A DNA stretch of 9,316 bases, taken from assembly GCA_014380105.1 (NCBI GenBank), contig JACMKL010000356.1:1-9316 (forward strand). The letters run 5' to 3'. This DNA is from Candidatus Melainabacteria bacterium. Its GTDB lineage: Bacteria; Cyanobacteriota; Vampirovibrionia; Obscuribacterales; Obscuribacteraceae. The first letter of the stretch is position 1. Every line of letters begins with the position of its first letter. Under the pieces are notes generated by a model. The model searched no databases, had not been told where the DNA came from, and worked only from the letters and a program-made list of their open reading frames with translations. The position numbers were made by a program, and so were the translations under genes. Positions 1 through 6,292 of this stretch are shown here, one piece after another.

Positions 1-195
1 AATCTCGCAAGAAGACTTCTTTAGCCGCAGAACAGAGACGGACGGACTGGCATATATGTCCAGATCGCCGAGCGTATAGTGTTTCTGCACAATGTGCATG
101 TAATTGACAGGGGCGGCTGCTAGCGAATCAGCAGGAGCTATTAAAAGGCAGCCCAGCGCAATAACTAATGCAGCAGTTGCATTCACTTTACGCAT
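1..195 (-). CDS. Exported protein of unknown function, N-terminal part (runs off left edge)
   Basis: The reading frame starts with ATG at 195-193 and stays open for 65 codons to the first base of the window, so only the N-terminus is present. The start is supported by a good Shine-Dalgarno (AAGGGAAG, minus strand of 203-210) seven bases upstream. The first 27 or so residues form a typical Sec signal peptide: a basic start (MRKV), a hydrophobic core (residues 8-21, AALVIALGCLLIAP), then a plausible signal peptidase I site after SLAA or AAA. The mature part visible (PVNYMHIVQKHYTLGDLDIY...) shows no family I recognise. A Cys at residue 16 lies inside the core and does not make a proper lipobox. 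The gene is divergent from the response regulator, and the two share a 102-bp upstream region. Being exported is well supported; the function is unknown. Confidence 0.72.
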   Translation of the reverse strand, partial: MRKVNATAALVIALGCLLIAPADSLAAAPVNYMHIVQKHYTLGDLDIYASPSVSVLRLKKSSCEI

Positions 196-297
196 AACAG
201 AGCTTCCCTTCGTGACACCAAAAATCCATCTATTTGTGTCATTATTGCATTCACCAATGTGTTTTGCAGAGAACTGTTTTCGGGCATTAGTTCCAAT
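196..297. promoter_or_regulatory. Divergent intergenic region with inverted TGTCA half-sites
   Basis: These 102 bp separate the exported-protein gene (minus) from the response-regulator operon (plus), so both promoters should lie here. It contains an exact 6-bp inverted repeat, TGACAC at 213-218 and GTGTCA at 236-241, with a 17-bp spacer. Each arm holds the pentamer TGTCA, which is also the core of the direct repeats at 2787-2804. I could not pick convincing -35/-10 pairs on either strand. Autoregulation by the neighbouring response regulator is inference only. Confidence 0.35.
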
Positions 298-987
298 ATG
301 GCTAAGATTCTTTTGATTGAAGACGACGAGCATTTGGCACTGTCGACTAAAAAACATCTGGAAAATTCTAATCATACTGTCGAGCACGTTGCTGACGGCG
401 GTGAGGCGCTCGACCGCCTTCGTTTGTACGCTTACGATATCGCTATCCTTGACTGGAATCTGCCCACCCTGACTGGTCCGGAAGTCCTGCGCGAATATAG
501 AAATCAGGGTGGAACGACGCCTGTTCTGATGCTCACCGCCAATTCTGCTGTCAACAGTAAGGTCGAGGGCTTCTCGGCAGGCGCCGATGATTACTTGACT
601 AAGCCCTTTGACGTCAAAGAATTAGAAATTCGTATTTTGGCATTGCTCAGAAGACCTGCCAATTACGCACCCAGCAATATTTGTCTTGGTGATTTGGAAA
701 TTGATCTCGGCACCAAAACTGTCACTCGCAAAGGATTGCGCATCAAGCTATTGCCGAAAGAATTTTCGCTGCTTGAATTTTTAGTGCGGCGCGCCGACCA
801 CTGCTTCGACACAGATGCCCTGCTCACCCATGTTTGGAGTTCGGAATCAGAAGCCACTGAAGCTGCCGTTTGGCAGACAATAAAGCGTTTGCGCAATAAA
901 CTCGACATTGATGGTGCTGAATCAGTGATAGTCAATGTGAAAGGCATGGGCTACAAAATCGAAAAAGAGCGGTTGCGTAATTCATGA
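298..987 (+). CDS. OmpR/PhoB-family response regulator
   Basis: A 229-residue cytoplasmic transcription factor, the usual length for the OmpR class. Residues 1-117 are a receiver domain: acidic pocket E8/D9/D10 (KILLIEDDEH), phospho-acceptor D52 in ILDWNLP, conserved T80 in LMLTA and K102 in YLTKPF. Residues 125-223 are a winged-helix DNA-binding domain (ICLGDLEIDLGTKTVTRKG, then LLPKEFSLLEFL, then IKRLRNKLDI and the wing VNVKGMGYKI). The reading frame also has an ATG at 259, but the ATG at 298 is preferred because family proteins begin directly with the MxKILLIEDD strand; the extra 13 residues have no counterpart. The Shine-Dalgarno at 298 is weak. The stop overlaps the kinase start (ATGA), so the pair is translationally coupled. 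When phosphorylated it should bind paired direct repeats, and a good candidate site lies at 2787-2804. The activating signal is unknown. Confidence 0.95.
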   Translation: MAKILLIEDDEHLALSTKKHLENSNHTVEHVADGGEALDRLRLYAYDIAILDWNLPTLTGPEVLREYRNQGGTTPVLMLTANSAVNSKVEGFSAGADDYLTKPFDVKELEIRILALLRRPANYAPSNICLGDLEIDLGTKTVTRKGLRIKLLPKEFSLLEFLVRRADHCFDTDALLTHVWSSESEATEAAVWQTIKRLRNKLDIDGAESVIVNVKGMGYKIEKERLRNS

Positions 988-2747
988 AACTTTGGCAGCG
1001 CGCCGCTCTTCTCATTGCATTGCCACTCTGTCTTGAATGCGGATTTTTCCTTGCCATTAAACAAGCGCAGCACGATGTCGACAACGCGTATATAGCAGAG
1101 AGCAAGAGCCGCGACACAGTGGTGCTCACTTACAAATCCCTAAAACTTTGCTTTGATGCGTTATCCGATGTTCTCAATTATCGACTTTCGCAGAAGGAAA
1201 ACTTTAAGGTGCGCGCAATCAACTGCATTCAAAAGTTGTCCGCACGTCGCGAAGAATTGAAAGCAAATGGCGGAAATGACATCAATATTGAGAAATTGGA
1301 AGCGGTCATGAACGCAATCGTTGTCAGCGTTCAACGACTAAATGAAGATTTCGAACAGCCAGGCTTCAGTCGTATCGATAGTATAAAACGAATTACAACC
1401 TTGGCAAATTTGACGTTGCGAATTTCTGAGACTGTTTTGATTGAACAGGAAATTGCGCACAAAAAAACCGTTGCAAATTTAAACACAAAGCGGCAGCAAT
1501 TCGACGAGCTGGCGACCTTGGCGATTTTAATTAGTACTGCATTTGCTTGTGGTCTTGCTTATCTCTTTAACAAAAGCACTCTTAAGCAGCTTGATGTATT
1601 AATGCAAAACTCAAGTAAATTAGCGCGGGGAGAAAGCCTCCTGCCTCCTCTGGAAGGACATGATGAGCTTGCCCGTCTGGATAAGCAGTTTCGCCTGATG
1701 GCGCTTTCGATCAGCGAATTGACAGAGAGAGAGCGCGCAATTTTGAAGAATTCAGGCGAATGGATTTTTGCCATCGATTCTAAAATGAAATTTTCGTTTG
1801 TAAGTGATGCCGTGCGCAATCTGCTGAATATGGCTCCAGAAGACGTTCTTGGAAAGCACGCTTTCAATTTACTCGGTGAAGGAACAGCGAAAATTGAAGA
1901 GGCAAAATCGAAGGGCGAAGATCAGATATTTGAAGCGACCATAAAAAATTCCGACGATGAAACAGTTGAGCTGCAGATATCGGTGCACTGGTCAACACAG
2001 GAGCAGACTTATTTCTGCATTGCTCATGATATTGCTGCCCGGAAGCAACTCGAGCGCTTAAAGCAGAGTTTTATTGCAATGGTCAGCCATGATTTGCGCA
2101 CTCCAATTTCCGCCAATATTCTCACGCTCGATTTATTGCGCTCGGATCCGAGCGTCGGACAGCTGACAGAGCGCGGTGTGAAATTGGTTGAGCGGTCGGT
2201 CGCAAGCAACAATCGCTTGATGAATATGATTAATGACTTGCTCGATCTCGAGCGCCTAGAAGTTGGACAATTAAACATTGAGCCTGAGCTGACCACTTTT
2301 AATGACCTGATAGAGGAAGCTTTGCCGTCCGTGGATGTCGTTGCGAAGGCTAAATTGGTAAACATTAGCCATGATGACAGTGACGCGCTTCTGTTGTGCG
2401 AGAGCAGCCGGATCGTGCAGGTCCTGGTCAACTTGCTCGGCAATGCTGTCAAATTTTCACCCAAAGACACCGAAATCAATATAAGGATCGAAGAGGACGA
2501 AGAATATTCCTCTATTCATGTGATAGATCAGGGACCAGGAATTGGTCCGGACGTTCTGCCCTATATCTTTGACCGCTTCAGGCAAGGTAACGATGGCGCA
2601 GCGACAATTAAGCAGGGTTTTGGACTTGGTCTGGAGATCAGTAAGAAACTGGTTGAGCTTCACGGTGGCACCATTAGTGTGTCGAGCGACCTTGGTCACG
2701 GTTCGACTTTCACCATAAAACTGCCACGATACAAGCCGGAAGCCTGA
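984..2747 (+). CDS. Membrane sensor histidine kinase (HAMP-PAS-HisKA-HATPase)
   Basis: A 587-residue inner-membrane kinase, the partner of the preceding regulator, sharing a 4-bp ATGA overlap with it. Membrane span 1 lies at about 8-25 and span 2 at about 176-195. Between them is a roughly 150-residue, mostly helical extracytoplasmic sensor region (26-175) that resembles four-helix-bundle or CHASE3-type sensors. A HAMP-like linker follows (about 196-250, with GHDELARLDKQF), then a PAS domain (about 252-350). HisKA carries the phospho-accepting H369 in MVSHDLRTPIS. The ATPase domain shows the N box (LLGNAVKFSP, N487), the G1 box (DQGPGIG, 515-521), the F box (IFDRF) and the G2 box (GFGLGL, 545-550). 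All catalytic motifs are intact, and there is no attached receiver domain. The ligand cannot be deduced. No terminator is visible just after the stop, so some readthrough into the EF-hand genes is possible. Confidence 0.95.
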   Translation: MKLWQRAALLIALPLCLECGFFLAIKQAQHDVDNAYIAESKSRDTVVLTYKSLKLCFDALSDVLNYRLSQKENFKVRAINCIQKLSARREELKANGGNDINIEKLEAVMNAIVVSVQRLNEDFEQPGFSRIDSIKRITTLANLTLRISETVLIEQEIAHKKTVANLNTKRQQFDELATLAILISTAFACGLAYLFNKSTLKQLDVLMQNSSKLARGESLLPPLEGHDELARLDKQFRLMALSISELTERERAILKNSGEWIFAIDSKMKFSFVSDAVRNLLNMAPEDVLGKHAFNLLGEGTAKIEEAKSKGEDQIFEATIKNSDDETVELQISVHWSTQEQTYFCIAHDIAARKQLERLKQSFIAMVSHDLRTPISANILTLDLLRSDPSVGQLTERGVKLVERSVASNNRLMNMINDLLDLERLEVGQLNIEPELTTFNDLIEEALPSVDVVAKAKLVNISHDDSDALLLCESSRIVQVLVNLLGNAVKFSPKDTEINIRIEEDEEYSSIHVIDQGPGIGPDVLPYIFDRFRQGNDGAATIKQGFGLGLEISKKLVELHGGTISVSSDLGHGSTFTIKLPRYKPEA

Positions 2748-2776
2748 TTGCAAAACTATTTTTAGCCCAGCCTAAG

Positions 2777-2820
2777 ATGTTCCAACATGTCAGTGAAATG
2801 TCAGGGACGAATCTTATCTT
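2777..2820 (+). promoter_or_regulatory. Putative response-regulator box with -10 element, upstream of the EF-hand operon
   Basis: Two exact copies of ATGTCAG lie at 2787-2793 and 2798-2804, separated by the 4-bp TGAA, which gives an 11-bp period (one helical turn). An imperfect third copy (ATGTTCC, 2777-2783) lies 10 bp further upstream. OmpR/PhoB-class regulators are known to bind tandem half-sites of this size and spacing, and the Pho box (two CTGTCAT-like heptamers 4 bp apart) is quite similar. A -10-like TATCTT (2815-2820, 4 of 6 to consensus) starts 10 bp after the second repeat, with no good -35, as expected of an activator-dependent promoter. Binding by the adjacent regulator is inferred. 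An alternative reading is the dyad ATGTT-CC-AACAT at 2777-2788 as a site for a different dimeric repressor. Confidence 0.45.
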
Positions 2821-2893
2821 GTGAACGTGAAGAGCGAAACGCCTCACGCAACCGGCAACCCCACCCCTCACAAACACTCTCGCTATCTCTATC

Positions 2894-2920
2894 GCGAAGC
2901 ACCTCGCCCGGTGTTTGCGC
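2894..2920 (+). other. Leader hairpin just before the EF-hand gene
   Basis: GCGAAGCACC (2894-2903) pairs with GGTGTTTGCGC (2910-2920) across a 6-base loop. The stem has ten pairs with one G-T wobble and one bulged G (2917). No T tract follows, so it is not a standard terminator. It sits in the expected 5' leader and ends 11 bases before the Shine-Dalgarno (GGAGG, 2932-2936), which it does not cover. It could stabilise the mRNA or keep the ribosome-binding site open; a regulatory role is unproven. Confidence 0.4.
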
Positions 2921-2945
2921 TACTTAACCCTGGAGGTTTTTACCC

Positions 2946-3662
2946 ATGTCTGATGCAATCAAAGAAGCTGGACGCAGTATCACAGAGTATGTAAACCCTT
3001 CTGAAAGACTTCAGGATGAGCGCATGGAAGCCAATCAGGCACTTACTGCAGATGACCTCAAAAACAATGTAGAAGCACAAAAACAACTTACCAGAGAACT
3101 CGAAGTAACTGGCGTATTACCTGGACTGATTCTGCGTGAAGGCGCGGATCTTGATACAGACGATGATGATTCCGAAATTGATATCACTCGCCAGGAATTG
3201 ATGGATAAATTGGCGCAACCAAGCGATCCAGTTAGCGAAATGGCAGCCAGAAGTGCTTACAAAAATTTCTCTGACATCGACACCGACGGCAATGACAGTT
3301 TGAGTCAAGAGGAATTGCAGGCTTGGGCAGAAAAAGGAAAAAATGAAAGAGCGTTAGACCCAGAAAGACTTTTCGGCAAATGGTCACCTGAAGATGATGC
3401 TAAGCGTGATGCTGAAAACGCAAAAAAGGAAAGTGAAAGTGTTGATAAATCCAGCAGAGGTAGACGAGACGAAGATGCTGAAGAAGATGGTGTCATGCGC
3501 GCTCGCAAATCCGAAGGACTCTGGCAAGTCGCTGTGAGAAGTGCTGGTGAAGGAGCTTCCAAAGACGAAATTTCACGCGAGTGGGCAAGAATTTGCAAAC
3601 TTAATCCGGAGTATGCCAAAGGCAAGGTTGTGATGCCTGGTGACGAAATCCGCGTCGCTTAA
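2946..3662 (+). CDS. EF-hand protein with LysM-like C-terminus
   Basis: A 238-residue, strongly hydrophilic protein with no signal peptide or membrane span. A canonical-length EF-hand loop lies at 112-123 (DTDGNDSLSQEE), with D112, D114, N116, S118 and bidentate E123 as calcium ligands. D117 replaces the usual glycine at loop position 6. A degenerate partner loop at 73-84 (acidic run, then E77, D79, I80, E84) has Ile in place of that glycine, so the two may form a pair with one weak site. Residues 146-190 are a charged, low-complexity linker. Residues 191-237 (GLWQVAVRSAG ... LNPEYAKGKVVMPGDEIRV) look like a divergent LysM module, including the closing PGDEIRV strand. The start is fixed by GGAGG at 2932-2936, nine bases upstream. 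It is the first gene of a two-gene operon downstream of a candidate response-regulator box. Calcium binding is likely; carbohydrate binding by the LysM-like part is tentative. Confidence 0.85.
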   Translation: MSDAIKEAGRSITEYVNPSERLQDERMEANQALTADDLKNNVEAQKQLTRELEVTGVLPGLILREGADLDTDDDDSEIDITRQELMDKLAQPSDPVSEMAARSAYKNFSDIDTDGNDSLSQEELQAWAEKGKNERALDPERLFGKWSPEDDAKRDAENAKKESESVDKSSRGRRDEDAEEDGVMRARKSEGLWQVAVRSAGEGASKDEISREWARICKLNPEYAKGKVVMPGDEIRVA

Positions 3663-3726
3663 GCAATTCAATTCTCAAGTCTCTTTTGTTTCCGTCTCAC
3701 TCATAAGTTTTTACAAGGTGATTATT

Positions 3727-4323
3727 ATGACAAGTAAGTTTCACGATATGACTGGTAATGCTCTGGAAGCCGCTGTAGAAGGAGCTTTGAAAGGTGGAGG
3801 ATTTGTTGGTCATGCCCTGCAAGAACAAGTTGCCGATCTCCTTACTTGTCCGAAGAACGCTCTCAAAGTAGTAGCTTTAGCCAATCCAGGCGTCAATTCC
3901 GCAAACGAAACAAGCGATGATTTTATGATAGTTCCGAAAATAAAGCCTGAGGAAATCATGAATTCCTTCGACCTGATGCAAAGACGCTCTCGCGAAGCGG
4001 AGGAAAGATCGGGGCGTGGACCAGGGTTTCATGAGGTTGGAAACGACATTACTCTGGCGAGACTAGATGGTGTCCAGACTATGACACGCGGAAAAGATCA
4101 GATAGTCGTAACTCGTGACGGTAAAGTTCAGACTTCATATGGTGCCGAGACCACCAAGGTGACACTCAGCAACATGGCTAGGCAAGCTAATGTGGAAGGA
4201 ACTCAGATCAAATTCGGCGATGGCATGCATGCCACTGTGGTAGACGGTGACATTGTTCAATTTGGATACGGCCGTATGTCTTCTCCGAGCCCCTATAACG
4301 TTGTGGATGAAGGCAAGCACTAA
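3727..4323 (+). CDS. Protein of unknown function, co-operonic with the EF-hand protein
   Basis: A 198-residue protein I do not recognise. The start at 3727 is chosen because AAGGTG (3715-3720) sits six bases upstream. The longer frame from 3640 would overlap the EF-hand gene, and its 29 extra residues are read from non-coding-looking spacer. Residues 10-40 are a glycine- and alanine-rich, possibly amphipathic helical stretch (NALEAAVEGALKGGGFVG). Residues 75-105 are charged. Residues 107-185 look like a run of short beta strands with turns (GKDQIVVTRDGKVQTSYG, then KVTLSNMA, IKFGDGMHATVVDGDIVQFG). There is one Cys (41) and no Sec signal or transmembrane span. It follows the EF-hand gene after 64 bp with no terminator between, and a strong terminator ends the unit after it. 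The pairing suggests a shared role, but the function is unknown. Confidence 0.8.
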   Translation: MTSKFHDMTGNALEAAVEGALKGGGFVGHALQEQVADLLTCPKNALKVVALANPGVNSANETSDDFMIVPKIKPEEIMNSFDLMQRRSREAEERSGRGPGFHEVGNDITLARLDGVQTMTRGKDQIVVTRDGKVQTSYGAETTKVTLSNMARQANVEGTQIKFGDGMHATVVDGDIVQFGYGRMSSPSPYNVVDEGKH

Positions 4324-4346
4324 ATTTGAATTTGGGGAGCATAGAG

Positions 4347-4370
4347 GCGGTGAGGAAACTCGCCGCTTTT
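4347..4370 (+). terminator. Intrinsic terminator of the EF-hand operon
   Basis: GCGGTGAG and CTCGCCGC form an 8-bp stem (one T-G wobble) closed by a GAAA tetraloop, followed directly by TTTT (4367-4370). It begins 23 bases after the 198-codon gene. Read on the minus strand there is no T tract after the stem, so it should act mainly on plus-strand transcripts and separates the two convergent halves of the window. Confidence 0.85.
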
Positions 4371-4380
4371 AGCTAGTTGT

Positions 4381-4590
4381 TTATGCAGCGCATTCGCTTA
4401 AAACTTCAATCAATCTGATTTGCCGTGTGCGCGAATCAACTCTTTTGACCATTTGTCCTGTTGATTCGACGCCGTTAGCATAAGCTATGGCGTGGTCTGC
4501 AGAATTGAACGTGAATTCCATGTCGCAGTGAAAAACTGTCCAAGCATGTTGTTCTGTTTCTGCTACGCCGTCAAAAGACAAACTGTTCAT
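4381..4590 (-). CDS. Small hypothetical protein (69 residues)
   Basis: A short gene with ATG at 4590-4588. A Shine-Dalgarno AAGG (minus strand of 4599-4602) sits eight bases upstream, which supports it being real. The protein is soluble, of mixed charge, with no signal peptide: MNSLSFDGVAETEQHAWTVF, then a probable helix around ADHAIAYANGVEST (31-44) and a final strand-helix part (MVKRVDSRTRQIRLIEVLSE). A strand followed by an alanine-rich helix and another strand loosely recalls small DUF2188-type domains, but I would not assign it. It lies 110 bp downstream of the TonB-like gene on the same strand and could be its last co-transcribed gene or a separate unit; no convincing promoter was found. 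The function is unknown. Confidence 0.6.
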   Translation of the reverse strand: MNSLSFDGVAETEQHAWTVFHCDMEFTFNSADHAIAYANGVESTGQMVKRVDSRTRQIRLIEVLSECAA

Positions 4591-4700
4591 TTTGTAAACC
4601 TTAAGAACTGACTGATGTACTCAAGAGACATACAAACCCGGGAAGTTGTTCCATACTGACGGGTTGCAGGGATTAAGGAATTTGGAATGTTTTAAAAGCG

Positions 4701-6167
4701 TTATCTGGTTTCTTTCCCAGGTAGTTCAGAGAGACTGTCAACCTTGTAATTGAAGGTGTATTTGACGTCCAGGCTGTCTGATTCAAAATTGCTTGGAAGA
4801 CTCTTGAAAGGAGCACAGGCAGTAACAGCGTTGAGCGCCGCCTCGTCGCAGTCGGAATCACCGGTACTGCGCACTAATTTCACTTGAACCAGTTTTCCTG
4901 TTTTATTGATGCGAAACAGGATTGTGGCAATGCGAGGATCTCCATTAGGCGGTATCCACGCTCGCTTGATCCTCTTATGTAGAATTTTCAAGTAGTCCTG
5001 CAATGTCGATGGCGCGCCTTTGCCGCCAGAGGTTCTGCCACCGGACTGGAAAACTTCGATGCCGGTGTCGCCTTCATTATCAACGACCTCAAACAACTCA
5101 ACCGGGGATGCTTCTTCCATGAACATGCTCTGGGAAGAGCTTGCTTTCTGCGAAGCCATGCCCGGAGATATATTCTTTTGCCTTGCCAGGGTTTGGTCGG
5201 CTTGGAAAACTTTCCAACCGGTTGGCATTTTGTACTCAGAGACTGCTTTTGCTTTTGTTTCGAGCTTCTTTTGCTGGGCAGGAATTTCAGCATTGCGGGC
5301 AGTAGGCATCGCTTCTATTGGTCTGCCTTTCAAGACCATTTCCGTAGGCGCGCTTGCCACCTTCTGTGGTGCCATCGGCTGTATTGATCGTTTGCCTGCT
5401 TCTTCTGTTTTATGGGCAGTGCGTAGCTCTGGTTTGGTTTGAGCCTGTACGATAGGTGGTGCAGTTTGAACCTTATCGGTACTGCCTGAGCGCTTTCTCA
5501 CGCTGTCTTTCTCTTCAGAACTTGGCAGTGGAGAATCTGTGTCTTTGAAATCTGCAAACGAAGTGAGTTCGATATCGATGAATTGCTTTTGCACCACAAT
5601 TGGTGGCGGTAATTTAAAACCGTGCGCAAAGAACCAGGCAAAAGCGATCAGAGAAATCGTCAAATATGTGGTGGAAAATGACTTGGCTAGCCGACCGTCG
5701 GATTTTCGTTTGGTTGCTGCTAGGGCCCAAAGTGCCACCGCTCCTAGTGTTATGCACCAGGGTAATGACTTACTGGCGGCGCCGTAATAAACTAGTGTTG
5801 CTATCCAGCCTGCGCTGACACAAGTGGTAAGCAAATTGGCTGGTAGTGTCGCTCTCAGAGAGTATTGTGAAGACTCTGGCGCCATCTTTTGTGTGGCTGC
5901 AGTCTTTATTTCGCTGGCTTTGGAAGCGGCTATCAGAGCTTGCAGGTCTTCATCAGAAATGGCCTCGGAAATATCTTCGACTGCGTCGTCGGCGCTATCA
6001 GCTCTCTCTTCGACGCTATCGACCTTTTCTTCGCCATTGCCTCCGTCTAAACTAACTTCTTCAGTCGTCTCCACGGGCGCGTCACTCTGATCGACCTTCG
6101 TCACCGGTTCATCACCGGCTCCGGTCGAGGGTAAGCTTGCTTGGGTAGATTGCGTTTCTTCGGCCAT
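4701..6167 (-). CDS. TonB-like energy-transducing protein with three membrane spans
   Basis: A 488-residue protein. Residues 1-100 are a very acidic, Ser/Glu/Asp-rich cytoplasmic head. Three hydrophobic spans follow (about 111-131, 135-152 and 167-184), with a basic loop ATKRKSDGRLAK between spans 2 and 3, which fits a cytoplasmic loop and puts the C-terminal part in the periplasm. Residues 185-385 are a Pro/Lys/Gln-rich spacer starting KLPPPIVVQK, as in TonB proteins that cross the periplasm. Residues 388-476 match the TonB C-terminal domain: YLKILHKRIKRAWIPP, ATILFRINKTGKLVQVKLVRSTGD, DEAALNAVTACAPFKSLP, then a terminal strand. C440 and C451 could form a disulfide. Ordinary TonB is about 240 residues with one N-terminal span, so this is about twice as long with extra spans. 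No exbB, exbD or TonB-dependent receptor gene is in view. The start has only a weak AGAAGAA ahead of it. Confidence 0.88.
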   Translation of the reverse strand: MAEETQSTQASLPSTGAGDEPVTKVDQSDAPVETTEEVSLDGGNGEEKVDSVEERADSADDAVEDISEAISDEDLQALIAASKASEIKTAATQKMAPESSQYSLRATLPANLLTTCVSAGWIATLVYYGAASKSLPWCITLGAVALWALAATKRKSDGRLAKSFSTTYLTISLIAFAWFFAHGFKLPPPIVVQKQFIDIELTSFADFKDTDSPLPSSEEKDSVRKRSGSTDKVQTAPPIVQAQTKPELRTAHKTEEAGKRSIQPMAPQKVASAPTEMVLKGRPIEAMPTARNAEIPAQQKKLETKAKAVSEYKMPTGWKVFQADQTLARQKNISPGMASQKASSSQSMFMEEASPVELFEVVDNEGDTGIEVFQSGGRTSGGKGAPSTLQDYLKILHKRIKRAWIPPNGDPRIATILFRINKTGKLVQVKLVRSTGDSDCDEAALNAVTACAPFKSLPSNFESDSLDVKYTFNYKVDSLSELPGKETR

Positions 6168-6234
6168 TTCTTCTACATATCAAGCGGCATAAATCGTAGC
6201 ACGTGGCAGCTTCGATCCTCTTTTGATGAGAAGA

Positions 6235-6267
6235 AAGAGAGCTTGCTGTCAAGCAGCAAGCTCTCTT
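6235..6267 (-). terminator. Perfect hairpin between the ATPase and TonB-like genes
   Basis: A perfect 14-bp inverted repeat (AAGAGAGCTTGCTG at 6235-6248 and its complement at 6254-6267) encloses a 5-base loop. On the minus strand the stem ends in CTCTCTTT and runs into TCTTCTC, a pyrimidine-rich tail that would serve as an imperfect U tract. It starts 25 bases after the ATPase stop codon, so it most likely terminates or attenuates the ATPase transcript before the TonB-like gene, whose start is 67 bases further on. Read on the plus strand the tail has no T run. Confidence 0.75.
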
Positions 6268-6292
6268 ATCGCAGTCCTGGGAGTCGGTTGGC

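Noticed and set aside
259..297. Upstream ATG extending the response regulator by 13 residues (MFCRELFSGISSN)
   Set aside because: Receiver domains start right at the MxKILLIEDD strand, so the extension has no structural place. The ATG at 298 fits the family despite its weak Shine-Dalgarno.
2024..2479. Long minus-strand frame opposite the kinase
   Set aside because: The composition (Ser/Arg/Leu-rich) is that of an antisense shadow over the highly conserved HisKA/HATPase region.
3640..3726. Longer start for the 198-residue protein
   Set aside because: It would overlap the EF-hand gene and read through spacer with no ribosome-binding site at 3640; AAGGTG at 3715-3720 clearly marks the ATG at 3727.
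4635..4665. AACCCG/CGGGTT inverted repeat as a terminator for the TonB-like gene
   Set aside because: Only 6 bp of stem with a 19-base loop and no T run in the minus direction.
5020..5442. Plus-strand 140-codon frame within the TonB-like gene
   Set aside because: It lies wholly opposite the TonB-like coding region, has no Shine-Dalgarno and shows no family features; it is a shadow frame.
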